A DNA stretch of 64,000 bases from Drosophila persimilis (taxonomy: Eukaryota; Arthropoda; Insecta; Diptera; Drosophilidae): assembly GCF_003286085.1 (NCBI RefSeq), contig NW_020825429.1, forward strand, positions 186,001 to 250,000. Direction: 5' to 3'. Positions 10,687 to 20,821 of the stretch are shown piece by piece (position 1 is the first letter of the stretch; each line of letters starts with the position of its first letter). A program made the position numbers and the translations under genes. The notes below the pieces were generated by a model. It ran no database searches. It saw only the letters and a list, made by a program, of their open reading frames with translations, and was not told where the DNA came from.

Positions 10687-13600
10687 CTCCCCCCTCCTTT
10701 CCCAGTGGAGCGTTGCCGCCTGACTTTGTTGGGAACCATGCGCTTATGCGGACATCTCCAGCTCGGCCGATCTTCACCCAACACGCCTCTTGTTTCTCGT
10801 TCCACATTTTGAATCGTCGTTGAGTGTGTTTTGGGCGGTCGAGGAGTTTGGCTTTGACTAGTTCGATCGCCGTTGTCGCTAGTTCAAATTTTTCTGGGAC
10901 ATTCCATTCGCCCGGGATGGTGCCTCTATGGATGGGCCTCCGGGTTTCCGGTTCTGGTGTTGGCCGCTCAGGGTTTATGTCCAGCACGTCCCGGTCGGAC
11001 TCTTCGTCTTCCATTTGTTTGGCCCAGGAAAGTTTCGGGCCTTGTTGTTCGCTGGTTTCTCGTGCCGTTTGTTCCTGTAGTTTGGCTTGGTTTGCCCAGC
11101 TGATCCTCTTTTTTGTTGGTATTACTTCCTTGTGCGTCGCTGTTTGTTCTCCTTGGGTCTTGCGTTGTCCTGCCGTGGTTTCCATTGTTATGTTCGTTTC
11201 TGCTTTCCTGGGCGCTGACACCTTTGTCCCCGATACTTTCATTCGTGAGCTGGGCGGGAGGGCGTCCGGTAGTAGTTTTGTCGCTCGGTTCTTGTGGCTG
11301 GCCCGTGCCATCCTCTCTTTGAATTTTCGGGCCGACATGTTGAATTTCTCTTCTTTATTTTCCATTTGTCTGAAAAGGTAGAGAGAGGGCATCGTTATTG
11401 TATTTGCTTCCTCTATTTTTGCAGGTTTTAGTTGTGAGACGTGTGCCCTTAGTCTTTTGTTCGTCGTCGTATCTTGTAAGGTTATGATCACTGGGGAGGT
11501 TTGTTCGAGTACCTTACACGGGCCGGTGTATTTCGGTTCTAGTTTCGCTGTTGTCTTGTCGATCTTTTTCGATAGTGGGTGCGTTCGTACCCATACTAAG
11601 TCCCCTTTTTTTGGTTTCCATGCTCGCTTTCGCAAATTGTAATGTCTTGCTTGTTTTGCTGCTGCTTCTTCCATGTTTTGCCTGGCCATTGTTTCTGTTT
11701 GTTTCCGTTTGTCGGTGCTTTCTTGGTTTGTTTGATTGTTGAACCCTGACCCTAGTGTTACCTCGTCAAATAGGTTGCCCGGTAGTCTAAGTTCTCTCCC
11801 GAATATCAGGTATGCCGGGCTAAACCCTGTTGATTAAGACTTGCTGCTATTTATCGCTAGGGTTAGTTCGGGTAGTTGTTCGTCGCATTTGTTGTGTTTC
11901 CCTCCCGCGAATTGTGCGATCATTGTCTTTAGTGTTCGGTTCGCTCGTTCGGTTGGGTTTTCTTGCGGTGTGTATGGTGCCGTGAATTGTTGGGTGATGC
12001 CCCACGTTTTCATTACCTGTTTCGTCTTTCTGCTTGTAAATTGTACGCCGTTGTCTGAGATCACTCGCTTTGGTGCACCTCCCCTCGCCAGTATTTTTTC
12101 TCTGAACGCCTTTAGGAATACGTCCGCCGTTGCGCTTCTTGCCGGTGTGACCTCCACCCATTTCGAAAATTTATCGATAAATACGATTAGTGCGGTGTTG
12201 CCGCGCGGCGATCTTGGCAGTGGTCCCACGAAATCGACGCATATTGTTTCCCATGGTGCGTTTGCGATTTTGGTGAGCATTTTGCCAGCCGCTGCCTGTT
12301 GCGATACCTTAAATTTTTGGCAGCTTTCGCATGTTCGGACGAATCGTGTTACGTCTCTGCTTAGCCCTGGCCAAAAATATCGCAGCCTTATTCGGATTTT
12401 CGTGCGTCTGATCCCGAGATGTCCGGCGGTTGGGTTTGTGTGGTTTTCGGTTAGTACCCTCTGTCGCTCTTGTTTTGGAACGCACAGTCCAACCAACCAA
12501 GCGCATTCTACGATTTCTGCTATTCGGGTTTCTTCGCGTGGTAAGCGGGAGAGTCCGTCCGCCACTGCGTTCAGCTTGCCTTTCCGATATCGTATTTCGA
12601 ATGAGAACGGTTGCAGTCCCAATGCCCATCTTGCTACTCGTCCGGATGGGCTTTCGATGGAATTTAACCATTTGAGGGCTAGGTGATCCGTAACTACGAT
12701 AAATTGGTAGCCTTCTAGGTACATCCTCATCTTGTGTATCCCCCAGTAGATGGCTAGGCATTCTTTTTCTGTTGCGGAGTATTTCGTTTCCTCGCTTTTG
12801 AGCTTGCGGCTTGCGTAGGAAATTACATGCTCTCCGTCCGCATCTTCCTGTTTGGAGTATGAATGTTTTTCTGAAGTCTGGGCATGCCAATATTGGTGCT
12901 TCCGTTAGACACAGCTTTAGGTCTTTGAAGCTGTTTTCTTGTGCTTCGCCCCACTCAAATTTGTGTCCCTTTTTGAGAAGGTCTTGTAGCGCTTTTGCCC
13001 GTTCGGTGTACGCTGGTACGAATCTGCGGTACCAAGACGCCAGGCCCAAAAAACTATGCAGTTGTTTCAGTGTAGTTGGTGCGGTGAGTTCTTTAATGGC
13101 CGCTACTTTATCTGGGTCTGTGTGAATTCCTTCCTCGCTTACCATGTGTCCTAGGTATTTCAGTTTCTTTTGAAAGAAATGACATTTTGCTGCGTTAATG
13201 CGTAGGTTTGCTGTCCGTAGCCGTTCGAATACCGTTTTTAGTTTTTGCATGTGTTCCACTTTCGTCCGCCCAATTACGATTATGTCGTCTAGGTATGCGA
13301 AAGCGAATGGTTCCATGTCCGGTCCGATTACCGAGTCTAGGGCTCTTTGGAACGTAGCCGGTGCTGTTGCGAGTCCGAATGGCATGACCTTCCATTGGTA
13401 CAATCCTCGCCCTGGAGCTGTAAAGGCTGTGTAGGGTCGGCTCTGTTTTTCCATTGGGATTTGCCAATACCCTGACTTTAAGTCGAGCGTGCTAATGTAT
13501 TTAGCCTCTTTAAGATGATTTAGAATAAAGTCCATCCGTGGTAGTGGGTATGCGTCCTTCTCTGTTTTTTCGTTTAACAGTCGGTAATCCACGCAGACCC

Positions 13601-14522
13601 TCCAATCTCCGGTTTTATTTTTTATGAGAACAATCGGCGAGCTGTATGGGCTGTGTGATGGTTCTATTAGATCTTGCTTTATGAGCTCGTTGATCTCTTT
13701 GTTGATGATTTCCATTTGTGCTGGGTTTCTTGGGTAATACCTCTGTTTGACTGGTCTGTCATCTTTCAGGAATATCCGATGTTTCGTAACATTGCTCACC
13801 CCTTCCAGCGTGTTGGATTTTTGTACCTCTGATTTAATCCATTTTTCGATTTCTTCGTCCGTCGGTTCTGTTACTGAGTTTCTTGCGTTTTCCTCCTTTC
13901 TGTTTGGGTTTGGTTCCCCGTTGAAGTTTACCGTGGCTTCTCCACACGTTATTGATGCGCCTGCATCCTTTAAAAATTCCATTCCTAGTATGGGGGTATC
14001 TGGGACCCCTGTCATGATTAGGAATGATTGGTTGGTCTCTTTTCCCCCTAGTTCTACCGTTAGTTGGATTCTCCGTGTTGTTCTCCGAGTGCTTCCATCC
14101 GCTAGCCGGATTAATCTGTTTTCCACTCCTTCGATACCTTCCTCTTTTAGTTTTTCGGCCGTCTTTTCGTTTATCATGCATCTTGTTGCCCCTGTATCGA
14201 TGATTACATCCATCAGTTGTGATCCGATCCTGGCCCGTCCTAAAAGCTGGTTCTTGTTAAATATTAGTTGTGTGTTGTCCCGCTCCGCTGGTTTTGGGCC
14301 ACAGGAGGTTCGCGGGTTGTGCCTGCGCCCTGTGTGTTTTCCGTTTGTTTTCTGCAGCAGTCTATTGTGCGTACTCCTTGTTTGTTGCAGGTCCAGCAGT
14401 ACAGTACGGGTTCCCTGTTGCATGTTCGGGCCTCGTGCCCATAGTTGCCACATCTTTGGCATTTCCTTTGTCGGTATTGGGTCCTTTGCCAAGCTGGCTG
14501 GTCGTTTTGTGGATAGTTCCAT
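10682..14522 (-). pseudogene. pol: pol of element B: protease, RT, RNase H, integrase, C-terminal extension
   Basis: Read on the minus strand. Protease motif VIIDTGATR lies near 14205; RT has GYWQIPMEKQ, GRGLYQWKVMPFG and an intact YLDD (AYLDDIIVIG) near 13290. The frame then breaks near 12851: QTG joins to QEDADGE, a ~40-base deletion that removes the first catalytic aspartate of RNase H (the TDAS region). RNase H and integrase continue in another frame: HLGIRRT with CESCQKFK, then CVDFVGPLP, SDNGVQFTS and PQENPTER. A single in-frame TAA at 11836-11834 interrupts the integrase core. After it come the C-terminal domain (ARHYNLRKRAW, DLVWVRTHPL) and about 230 extra residues of charged sequence to 10682. 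Otherwise well preserved. Confidence 0.85.
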
Positions 14523-15376
14523 TGGCGCCCTGTAATTTTTGAGAGTCCGGCATCTGTCTCAATTTTTTCGAATTCCTCTGTGATGATCATGAATTCTGAC
14601 AGCGTTTGGAATTCTCTCCTCTTCACGTATAATTTAAGCGGCAGCCGGCAGTTCTGGTATATTATTTCCAGTTTTTCCTGCTCTGTGTAGGTTCCGAACC
14701 TCATTAACTTCCTTATTTCTTGGATATAGTCTCGAACTGGTTCTGTTTCCTCTTGTTTTCGCTCTGCCACTTGTTTTGCCAGCTCCTCTTGGTATCTGGG
14801 GGATATGAAGTTCTCTTTTAGTCCGACCTTTGCATCCTCCCATGATGTGATTGGCGCTGGTTTTGTGTGCCACCAGTCTAGTGCGCTTTCTTCCAGGATT
14901 ATCGGCATTGCGAATACGAGGTGGTCCGGTTCTACCCCGTAGGTTTCTGCTAATTCCTCCATCCTGCTCAGGAATTCTAGCAGCCCTCCTTTTCCTGTAA
15001 AGATCAGGTCCCACTTGCGTATTTTTTCTATTATCGCTACTGCTTCTGGCGATCCTTTCTTTATTTGTTTTGGAAATAGGGATTTCTTCCTGCCTGTCCT
15101 GGTCTCCCCTTGGCTCTCTTCCATTGTTGGTTTTTGTGGTCCTCCTTTTGGTGACTGTTGCCTTGGGCTCTTGGTTCTCGGGCTTTTTCCTCGTGTTTGG
15201 GTATTTGCTAGTTGTTCTAGCCTCTCTCGCATATGTATTGGGAGGTCTGTTCTCTCTGAAAATTGTAGTAGTTGTTTCTTTTGGGTTTCTAGTCCCTCCA
15301 GTTTCTCCAATCCGAATTCTTCGCAATAGTTTTGCAACTCCAGTTTCGTTGCTTGGTTTATCCATTGTTTTGCCAT
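14264..15376 (-). CDS. gag: gag of element B, 370 aa, intact
   Basis: An ATG at 15376 opens a 370-codon frame. The N-terminus (ELQNYCEEFGLEKLEG) matches the Osvaldo-type gag start seen at 5351. The capsid-like middle has RKWDLIFTGKGGLLEFLSRM and WEDAKVGLKENFISPRYQEE. The zinc knuckle CQRCGNYGHEARTC (CX2CX4HX4C) is intact. A second cluster CWTCNKQGVRTIDC has CX2CX9C spacing without histidine. The stop lies inside the pol frame, so pol overlaps by about 250 bases in another frame and would need frameshifting. It is the only complete gag of this clade in the window. Confidence 0.8.
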   Translation of the reverse strand: MAKQWINQATKLELQNYCEEFGLEKLEGLETQKKQLLQFSERTDLPIHMRERLEQLANTQTRGKSPRTKSPRQQSPKGGPQKPTMEESQGETRTGRKKSLFPKQIKKGSPEAVAIIEKIRKWDLIFTGKGGLLEFLSRMEELAETYGVEPDHLVFAMPIILEESALDWWHTKPAPITSWEDAKVGLKENFISPRYQEELAKQVAERKQEETEPVRDYIQEIRKLMRFGTYTEQEKLEIIYQNCRLPLKLYVKRREFQTLSEFMIITEEFEKIETDAGLSKITGRQWNYPQNDQPAWQRTQYRQRKCQRCGNYGHEARTCNREPVLYCWTCNKQGVRTIDCCRKQTENTQGAGTTREPPVAQNQRSGTTHN

Positions 15377-15432
15377 CTTGACTTTGAGATTATGTTTCTT
15401 ATGCTACCACAACCTGCTCGGTCGCTAACCCA
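15377..15432 (-). other. Short leader joining gag B to the inverted LTR
   Basis: Only 56 bases separate the gag ATG from the start of LTR homology on the right. A normal 5' end would have an LTR ending in CA and a PBS here. On the minus strand the stretch contains TGGTAGCATAAGAAAC, which could be a remnant PBS, but no LTR end precedes it. It marks the internal junction of the rearrangement. Confidence 0.5.
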
Positions 15433-16496
15433 GGCCAAAACCCACGCGCCAACGGGCACACTATCAGCCGGCCCGTGCAAACGCGTTAGGGCCCCGCAGC
15501 ACAACGCGCTAGGGACAGACCGTAAGATCAGCCGCGTTTTGGGAATAAAAGGAGCTCCGCCAGAGCGATCAGCATCAGTTCGTCTCCGGCCAGTGGAGAG
15601 GTAAGCATCAGCAGCAGCCACCAGCAGACCCAGCGATCCTCCCATCCTCCTCGGAGTGCATTAAACCTCCGCCTCCCTTCTTCTCCTCGGAGCGCATTCA
15701 CCCTCCGCAACATTATTTCCCCTCGGAGCGCATTAACCCTCCGCAACATTTCTTCTCCTCGGAGCGCATTAACCCTCCGCAACATTAATTCTCCTCGGAG
15801 CGCATTAACCCTCCGCAACATTTCTTCTCCTCGGAGCGCATTAACCCTCCGCAACATTAATTCTCCTCGGAGCGCATTCACCCTCCGCAACATTTACTTC
15901 TCCTCGGAGCGCATTAACCCTCCGCAACATTAATTCTCCTCGGAGCGCATTCACCCTCCGCAACATTTCTTCTCCTCGGAGCGCATTCACCCTCCGCCAC
16001 ATTTACTTCTCCTCGGAGCGCATTAACCCTCCGCAACATTAATTCTCCTCGGAGCGCATTAACCCTCCGCAACATTTCTTCTCCTCGGAGCGCATTAACC
16101 CTCCGCAACATTAATTCTCCTCGGAGCGCATTCACCCTCCGCAACATTAATTCTCCTCGGAGCGCATTAACCCTCCGCATACCATTCCCCGCGAAGCACA
16201 GACGACCTCCGTCGATCCGGCCAGACGACTCCCCGGCCCCGCACGCAACCATCCGCCACGTGCGGCCCAACCGAAGGACGACCCCGAAGGACGAGCCCAC
16301 CGCAAAAAACACCCGCGCAACTACTAAACTTTGTACCATTAAGCACAATAAATCTAACTCTATCTCTTTTATTACCGATCCCAGCCTGCCTTATTCTTGA
16401 ACCACGAGACTCTCTTTCAGCTACCACACCCAGAGATCAAACAAATTTCTGTGGAACCCGGCGCGACGAGCATACCCCGGCCGAAGCGTCGTCACA
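15433..16496 (+). repeat. Inverted, 5'-truncated LTR copy on the right of unit 1
   Basis: In plus orientation it matches the left LTR read on the minus strand, from the position equivalent to 10418 to the end. It has the TATA-like AATAAAAGG at 15544, the 37 bp array (15650-16185), AATAAA at 16347-16352 and the end CGTCGTCACA at 16496. The first ~268 bases of U3, including the TGTGACG start, are missing. Integrase of element A resumes at the next base. Confidence 0.75.
15650..16185 (+). repeat. Tandem ~37 bp array inside the right LTR copy
   Basis: About 15 units of CTCCTCGGAGCGCATTAACC plus CTCCGCAACATT, the reverse complement of the left array. The unit variants are the same, but the copy number is about 60 percent of the left array. 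Confidence 0.85.
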
Positions 16497-16815
16497 GTGA
16501 TGCAGGAACAGCCGGAAGGACACCCGGAGTTCATCATCGAGAGCGACCAAATATACAAACGAGCCAGCAGCAGAACCAGCGAAGAAGACCCTATCAAATG
16601 GAAACTATGTGTCAACAAGGACCACCGCCGACGCGTGCTAGAAGAGTGCCACGACCATCCGACAGCAGGACACCTCGGAATCAGGAAGACAGCGACACGA
16701 ATAGCCCAGAGGTACTACTGGCCCGGACTGCAACGAGATATCGCCCGATATATCCAGCAGTGCACCAAGTGCCAGCAGTACAAGGTGAGTCAAACCAAAC
16801 CAGGAGGGAAGATGA
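16497..16815 (+). pseudogene. pol: Integrase zinc-binding domain of element A, truncated
   Basis: The frame continues element A after the insertion: QEQPEGHPEFIIESDQ, then HPTAGHLGIRKT and CTKCQQYK, an HHCC zinc finger of a gypsy integrase. It is cut at about 16815 by the start of the LTR-like repeats. The DDE catalytic core is absent from the window. Confidence 0.8.
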
Positions 16816-17377
16816 TATCGTAGAGCCGATGGATCGGGGCTTGGGCGGGCGTTGCTAGCGTTGTGTATCGAATGGTGTATGTGGACGTGGAGAGGGGTGG
16901 AGTCGGTGCCTCGGCTAATTGGAGTGAACTTACGCAATCGGGTGTTTTTACTTCGATAATTTGACACTTTATTGTACGTATTAGTAGTTTAAATGCACTT
17001 ATTTTTACTTCGTCGCCGATGTCTTCTCGTGAGTTCCGGGTACCGCGTCTGTACTCCGGACTGGGTCTCTGCGTAAGTTTGCTTTCTGGTTTCAGTCGGC
17101 GTCTATTTATACGCCAATGGGCGCTGTGTCAGCGGGTTCAAAAGTGCACTTCCGCGTCGGGGTGCACTTCGCCGTTCTGGCGATCGTGGGTTGACCTGTT
17201 TCTGTCTCTTCGCGTTTTTGGCGAGCTGGCGAGTTTGCCGTTGGGTGCTTGTCGTGGGCTTCCGCGGTGTCATCGTTTTGTAGTCGATGAACCCGGAAGA
17301 CTGCGCCTGGCCGGTTGCTTGGTCTGGAGTGGGGGAAGTCCGCGTGACCTGGTGTGTTTGGTCAGCGTTATGAAGAC
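16816..17377 (-). repeat. LTR-like repeat, copy 1 of a ~561 bp direct pair
   Basis: It is almost identical to 17512-18072 (a one-base indel and a few substitutions by eye). On the minus strand it has a TATA box (GGCGTATAAATAGACG near 17120-17105) and, ~150 bases downstream, AATAAA (near 16980-16970). That is the order expected of an LTR or a self-contained promoter-terminator module. The shared ends are GTCTTCATAACG and CTCTACGATA on the minus strand, not the usual TG...CA. Confidence 0.55.
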
Positions 17378-17511
17378 TCTTAAACTCTCATACTCCGTAC
17401 ACTTGTGATGGACCTATTTAAGGCTGAGGTAAGCTCAGTCACGTCCAGGGGTCAATCCACAAGAAATTTGTAGAAATGGATGGAACTTCAAGGGAGACGT
17501 CGGGGGTGGCT
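17378..17511 (-). other. Spacer between the two LTR-like repeats
   Basis: 134 bases with no gene. If the flanking repeats are LTRs this would be a nearly empty internal region. On the minus strand it starts AGCCACCCCCGACGTCTCCC, with no certain PBS. Confidence 0.4.
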
Positions 17512-18072
17512 TATCGTAGAGCAGATGGATCGGGGCTTGGGCGGGCGTTGCTAGCGTTGTGTATCGAATGGTGTATGTGGACGTGGAGTGGGGTGGAGTT
17601 GGTGCCTCGGCTAATTGGAGTGAACTTACGCAATCGGGTGTTTTTACTTCGATCATTTGACACTTTATTGTACGTATTAGTAGTTTAAATGCACTTATTT
17701 TTACTTCGTCGCCGATGTCTTCTCGTGAGTTCCGGGTACCGCGTCTGTACTCCGGACTGGGTCTCTGCGTAAGTTGCTTTCTGGTTTCAGTCGGCGTCTA
17801 TTTATACGCCAATGGGCGCTGTGTCAGCGGGTTCAAAAGTGCACTTCCGCGTCGGGGTGCACTTCGCCGTTCTGGCGATCGTGGGTTGACCTGTTTCTGT
17901 CTCTTCGCGTTTTTGGCGAGCTGGCGAGTTTGCCGTTGGGTGCTTGTCGTGGGCTTCCGCGGTGTCATCGTTTTGTAGTCGATGAACCCGGAAGACTGCG
18001 CCTGGCCGGTTGCTTGGTCTGGAGTGGGGGAAGTCCGCGTGACCTGGTGTGTTTGGTCAGCGTTATGAAGAC
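17512..18072 (-). repeat. LTR-like repeat, copy 2 of a ~561 bp direct pair
   Basis: It has the same TATA and polyadenylation signals as copy 1. The minus-strand ORF at 18569-18081 ends only a few bases upstream of its start, as an accessory ORF would before a 3' LTR. The two copies are probably the LTRs of one element with internal loss, or a tandem duplication of one end; the sequence does not decide between these. Confidence 0.55.
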
Positions 18073-18080
18073 GGCGCGTG

Positions 18081-18569
18081 TCAATCGGTGGCTATGTGTG
18101 GAGGGGGGGTGTTCGTGTAGTAAATAATGCATGCGTTCAATTTACGTTGGGCGAGGTGCTGCAATTTAGTAGCAGGGTTTTTTATTGGGCGTTGGGAGAG
18201 GCGTTGTAGCGTTGGGTTCCCCCCTTTCCTCCCCCTCCACTGCGGCTCCAGTCGCCGCAGTATTTCTTGGACCAACGGTGTTGGTAGGGTCCGGTTGTCG
18301 GTGTTTGTTACCCAATCTGGTGGGGCCACCGTCCAACGCGTGACGTCCTCGGCAGTAAATAGCTCGGGCACTTCGGGCGTCGGGGTGTGCCGTAGTGTCG
18401 TCTCTGCGCCGTCGTCGGTTTCCATTGGTTCGTCGGCGCCAGGCTCTTCGTTAGGAGTGGCGGTTCTGGGGCGGCTGGTGTCCTCGTCGGAACTGTCCCC
18501 TTCGTCGGTGGTGATGCCCTCGGGGACGGCGTCGCTGGGCCTAGAATAGTCTTCGAATCTACAGCCCAT
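18081..18569 (-). CDS. Unrecognised acidic ORF, 162 aa
   Basis: An ATG at 18569 opens 162 codons. The N-terminal half is acidic and proline/threonine-rich (DEGDSSDEDTSRP, MEATD-like stretches). The C-terminal half is basic (LVQEILRRLEPQWRGRKGG, QHLAQRKLNACIIYY). No transmembrane segment or known motif is visible. Its place directly upstream of LTR-like repeats on the same strand resembles the extra 3' coding region of elements B and C. It may be an accessory ORF of an LTR element; the function is unknown. Confidence 0.4.
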   Translation of the reverse strand: MGCRFEDYSRPSDAVPEGITTDEGDSSDEDTSRPRTATPNEEPGADEPMETDDGAETTLRHTPTPEVPELFTAEDVTRWTVAPPDWVTNTDNRTLPTPLVQEILRRLEPQWRGRKGGNPTLQRLSQRPIKNPATKLQHLAQRKLNACIIYYTNTPPPHIATD

Positions 18570-19015
18570 GGGGGAGTACGAGAGGGCCGGGGTTCACGCG
18601 GCGGCTAGTTTTCTTTTGGTGGCCTTAGGATCGGAGGTGGCGCTATTTAACGAGGATTTAAACTGATGGTGCGGAGATGATTAAAGTCATAATGCTCTCG
18701 TACAAACTAATATAGCATTCAAAGATCTAAACTAATTGCCATCTCAACCAGTGTCATCGACCACATAAGTTATCCATACATATATACACCGGCCTCCCCT
18801 GCATATTCGGTAGTGCACGTAGCTGTTGGCTTGCGCTTCTCTTTTCGGTCATCTTCCCGCAAGAAACGTTTCTTACACCGGTCACCTTTGTATATACAGT
18901 TCGTACATAGCTGTTCGCTTGCTGGGCTCGGTTCTCGTCGTCTATTGCTCGTGTTACTCTTTGCGATCATCTTCCCGCTAGAGACGTTGGTCTTTCGGCT
19001 AACGCTGCCGCTACC
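18570..19015. other. Junction region before the BEL gag, no gene seen
   Basis: About 445 bases without a supported gene. The right part (18780-19015) is probably the leader of the BEL element that follows, since it runs into its gag ATG. It contains two related segments, ATCTTCCCGCAAGAAACGTT and ATCTTCCCGCTAGAGACGTT. A 5' LTR matching 30368-30777 was not found, so the BEL element appears 5'-truncated. Confidence 0.4.
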
Positions 19016-20075
19016 ATGGAAATTAATGCTGCTAACGAAATTCCAATGACCAGTGAGCAAAACAGGGTGTCTTTTTTGAAGCTTAAGTCAACGGAATTAT
19101 GCGAGAAAATGAAAAGGTTAGCTACCGCTTGGCAGAATGAGTCGTTGGACTGTGACTACTACATGCTCGTGGTAAAGCAAGAGCAAGTCGAGAAGTTGAT
19201 CGGCCAATTTGAGGTGTTTCACGGCGAGCTTGAGGAATTGGATCGAAGCAAAATTAACAGTGGTTTGTGTGACATTTTTGAGTCACTTGCAAGCTCGCTG
19301 AAGGCGGCGATTATGAGGGAAATGGCTAAGAGTAGCGGCCGCATGCCGTTTCATTCTACCTTGGCTGGAGGAAACACTACGGTTGATTTTGCCGGCTCGC
19401 AATATTTACCTCACCGTAGACAAGTACCATCCCTGCCTCCTATACAATTGCCGACGTTTAGCGGCGTTTGTTTGCCACCATCATCGACAGCCATCCGGAC
19501 TTAACAAACATAGAAAAGCTCCAGCATTTGCGTTCCTGTCTGCGGGATTCGGCATTGGAGACTGTTCGGTCGCTGGAAATCTCAGATGGCAATTATGCTG
19601 TGGCATTAGATTTGTTGGAAAACAGATTCAATAATCGGCGATTGGTTTTTCAGGCACACATCAATGAGATCTTGGCGCTTCAGGCTGTGGAACCTGAGTG
19701 GTCATGCTTCGGGAGCTTTCAGACAAATTCAATTCACATATGCGCGCGCTCCAGGGTTTGAGCACCACTGAGCAGATCGCAGGATGCATCATCGTGCAGG
19801 AGCTTCTCCGAAAACTGGATCCAGCGAGGCAAGAGAAGTGGGAGGTACGATTCAACGACCCCGCATTCGCCAACTTAATTCCGTCGTGGGAATCTATGGC
19901 CTCGTTCTTGGAGCAGCGATGCAGATCATGGGAGACGATGGACTTTTCTATGGCAAGCTATGCGTTGAGCAATCAGGTGGGCAGAAGTAGAAAGCATAAT
20001 AATTCTAGGTCCACATTGGTTACAACGAACCAAACCGTAGCACGCTGCGCGCCGTGCCCAAGATCTCAGTAATGG
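19016..20075 (+). pseudogene. gag: BEL gag, frameshifted (outer BEL)
   Basis: ATG at 19016. The coiled, charged N-terminal domain (KLKSTELCEKMKRLATAWQN, then EELDRSKINSGLCDIFES) stops at 19504. It continues in a second frame (TNIEKLQHLRSCLRDSALET, FNNRRLVFQAHINEI) and a third (LSDKFNSHMRALQGLSTTEQ, LLRKLDPARQEKWEV). These are the blocks of the BEL gag at 47163. Deletions removed part of the P-x-FSG block near 19470 and all zinc knuckles after 20040. Confidence 0.75.
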
Positions 20076-20076
20076 T

Positions 20077-20331
20077 GTTGTTCTACTTGCGACGGCCACG
20101 GTCTTAGTCAAAAATCGTTCCGGAGTTTTAGTTCCCTGCCGAGCGTTGCTGGATACCGGCTCCCAGTTGCATCCAATAACTTCTCGTTTCGCGAATCAGC
20201 TTCAGCTTCGAAAAATGAAATCATCGACTGCAGTCTCGGGAATAGGCGACTCTAGCTTCGTCACGGATGGATTTTCGATCAACGTTAGTCTGCACTCTCG
20301 CTCATCGGATTACTCAACTCTCATCACTGCC
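20077..20331 (+). pseudogene. pol: BEL protease, N-terminal half (outer BEL)
   Basis: Encodes NGVVLLATATVLVKNRSG, then LLDTGSQLHPITSRFANQLQ, the aspartic protease with DTGS. Interrupted at 20331, where the 5 bp target duplication CTGCC precedes the minus-strand BEL insertion. Coding homology resumes at 26881. Confidence 0.7.
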
Positions 20332-20696
20332 TGTTGTGAAATCCTCGATACGAGATTTCAATGTTGAGCAGAAATGCTCTGGGGAATCTTTGCGTTTAAT
20401 AATGTACTACACGATATAGACAATTCGAGATTTATTCATTTGGACTTCAATCAACTTAAACTTTAAACGTAATTCGCGTATAGAGTACAATGTAATGGGT
20501 AATACGGGTGTAAGCACGGCCGGCTGCAACTGCTAATTGTCGTTGTGATTTCGTCGACACGCAGACGAAGACTCTTCTTGGTGATCGGAGACGAGGTTAC
20601 GCCGCCCTAGCATGAAACGATGCCGTTCTCCGAGTGGGCAATTGCAGTTAGAGCGCTCTCACTCTCTTTGTAGTTTAACCCTTAGAAAACCGTCCA
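20332..20696 (-). repeat. 3' LTR of the minus-strand BEL element
   Basis: 365 bp, TG...CA ends (plus-strand view TGTTGTGAAATCC to AACCGTCCA). On the minus strand the bases just upstream, AGTATTGGGGGCGGCA, form the polypurine tract. Confidence 0.9.
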
Positions 20697-20821
20697 TGCC
20701 GCCCCCAATACTGAGACCAGTATTAGAAACCAACGGATGTCACATGTGAATGCTCTGTGAATAAAGAAAGTGTTCGTTATGGTACATGTATGGTCGAATG
20801 GAGCTAGCAACGGTGGTAGGA

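Larger units (their letters stand above)
9021..16496 (-). mobile_element. Composite unit 1: element B gag-pol between inverted LTR copies
   Basis: The unit interrupts element A between RNase H and integrase. From left to right: a complete minus-oriented LTR (10686 down to 9021), a polypurine tract GGGAAAGGAGGGGGGAG read on the minus strand (10703-10687), minus-strand pol and gag (14522-10682 and 15376-14264), 56 bases of leader, then a plus-oriented copy of the same LTR (15433-16496) lacking its first ~268 bases. Both outer ends are therefore U5 ends (CGTCGTCAC). A normal element would have direct LTRs. No clear target duplication is seen; GTGA occurs at both edges (9022-9025 and 16497-16500) but on the left it overlaps the LTR end. 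Confidence 0.75.
3364..16815 (+). mobile_element. Element A: Osvaldo/Ulysses-like gypsy retrotransposon, interrupted
   Basis: Order on the plus strand: LTR-like sequence ending TTACA at 3965, PBS at 3968, ~1.4 kb leader, gag (5351-6711), protease and RT (about 6690-8634), RNase H (8631-9020) and integrase zinc domain (16497-16815). The 9021-16496 stretch is an insertion. The coding sense on its two sides joins between the end of RNase H and the integrase zinc finger. The element stops at 16815, where LTR-like repeats begin. It carries several frameshifts and an RT deletion and cannot be active. The Osvaldo/Ulysses assignment rests on the gag N-terminus, the second cysteine cluster after the zinc knuckle, and the long repetitive LTR and leader. 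Confidence 0.65.

Noticed and set aside
17019-18127. Two similar plus-strand ORFs (about 117-129 aa)
   Set aside because: Duplicated only because the LTR-like repeat is duplicated; the TATA and polyadenylation signals are on the other strand.
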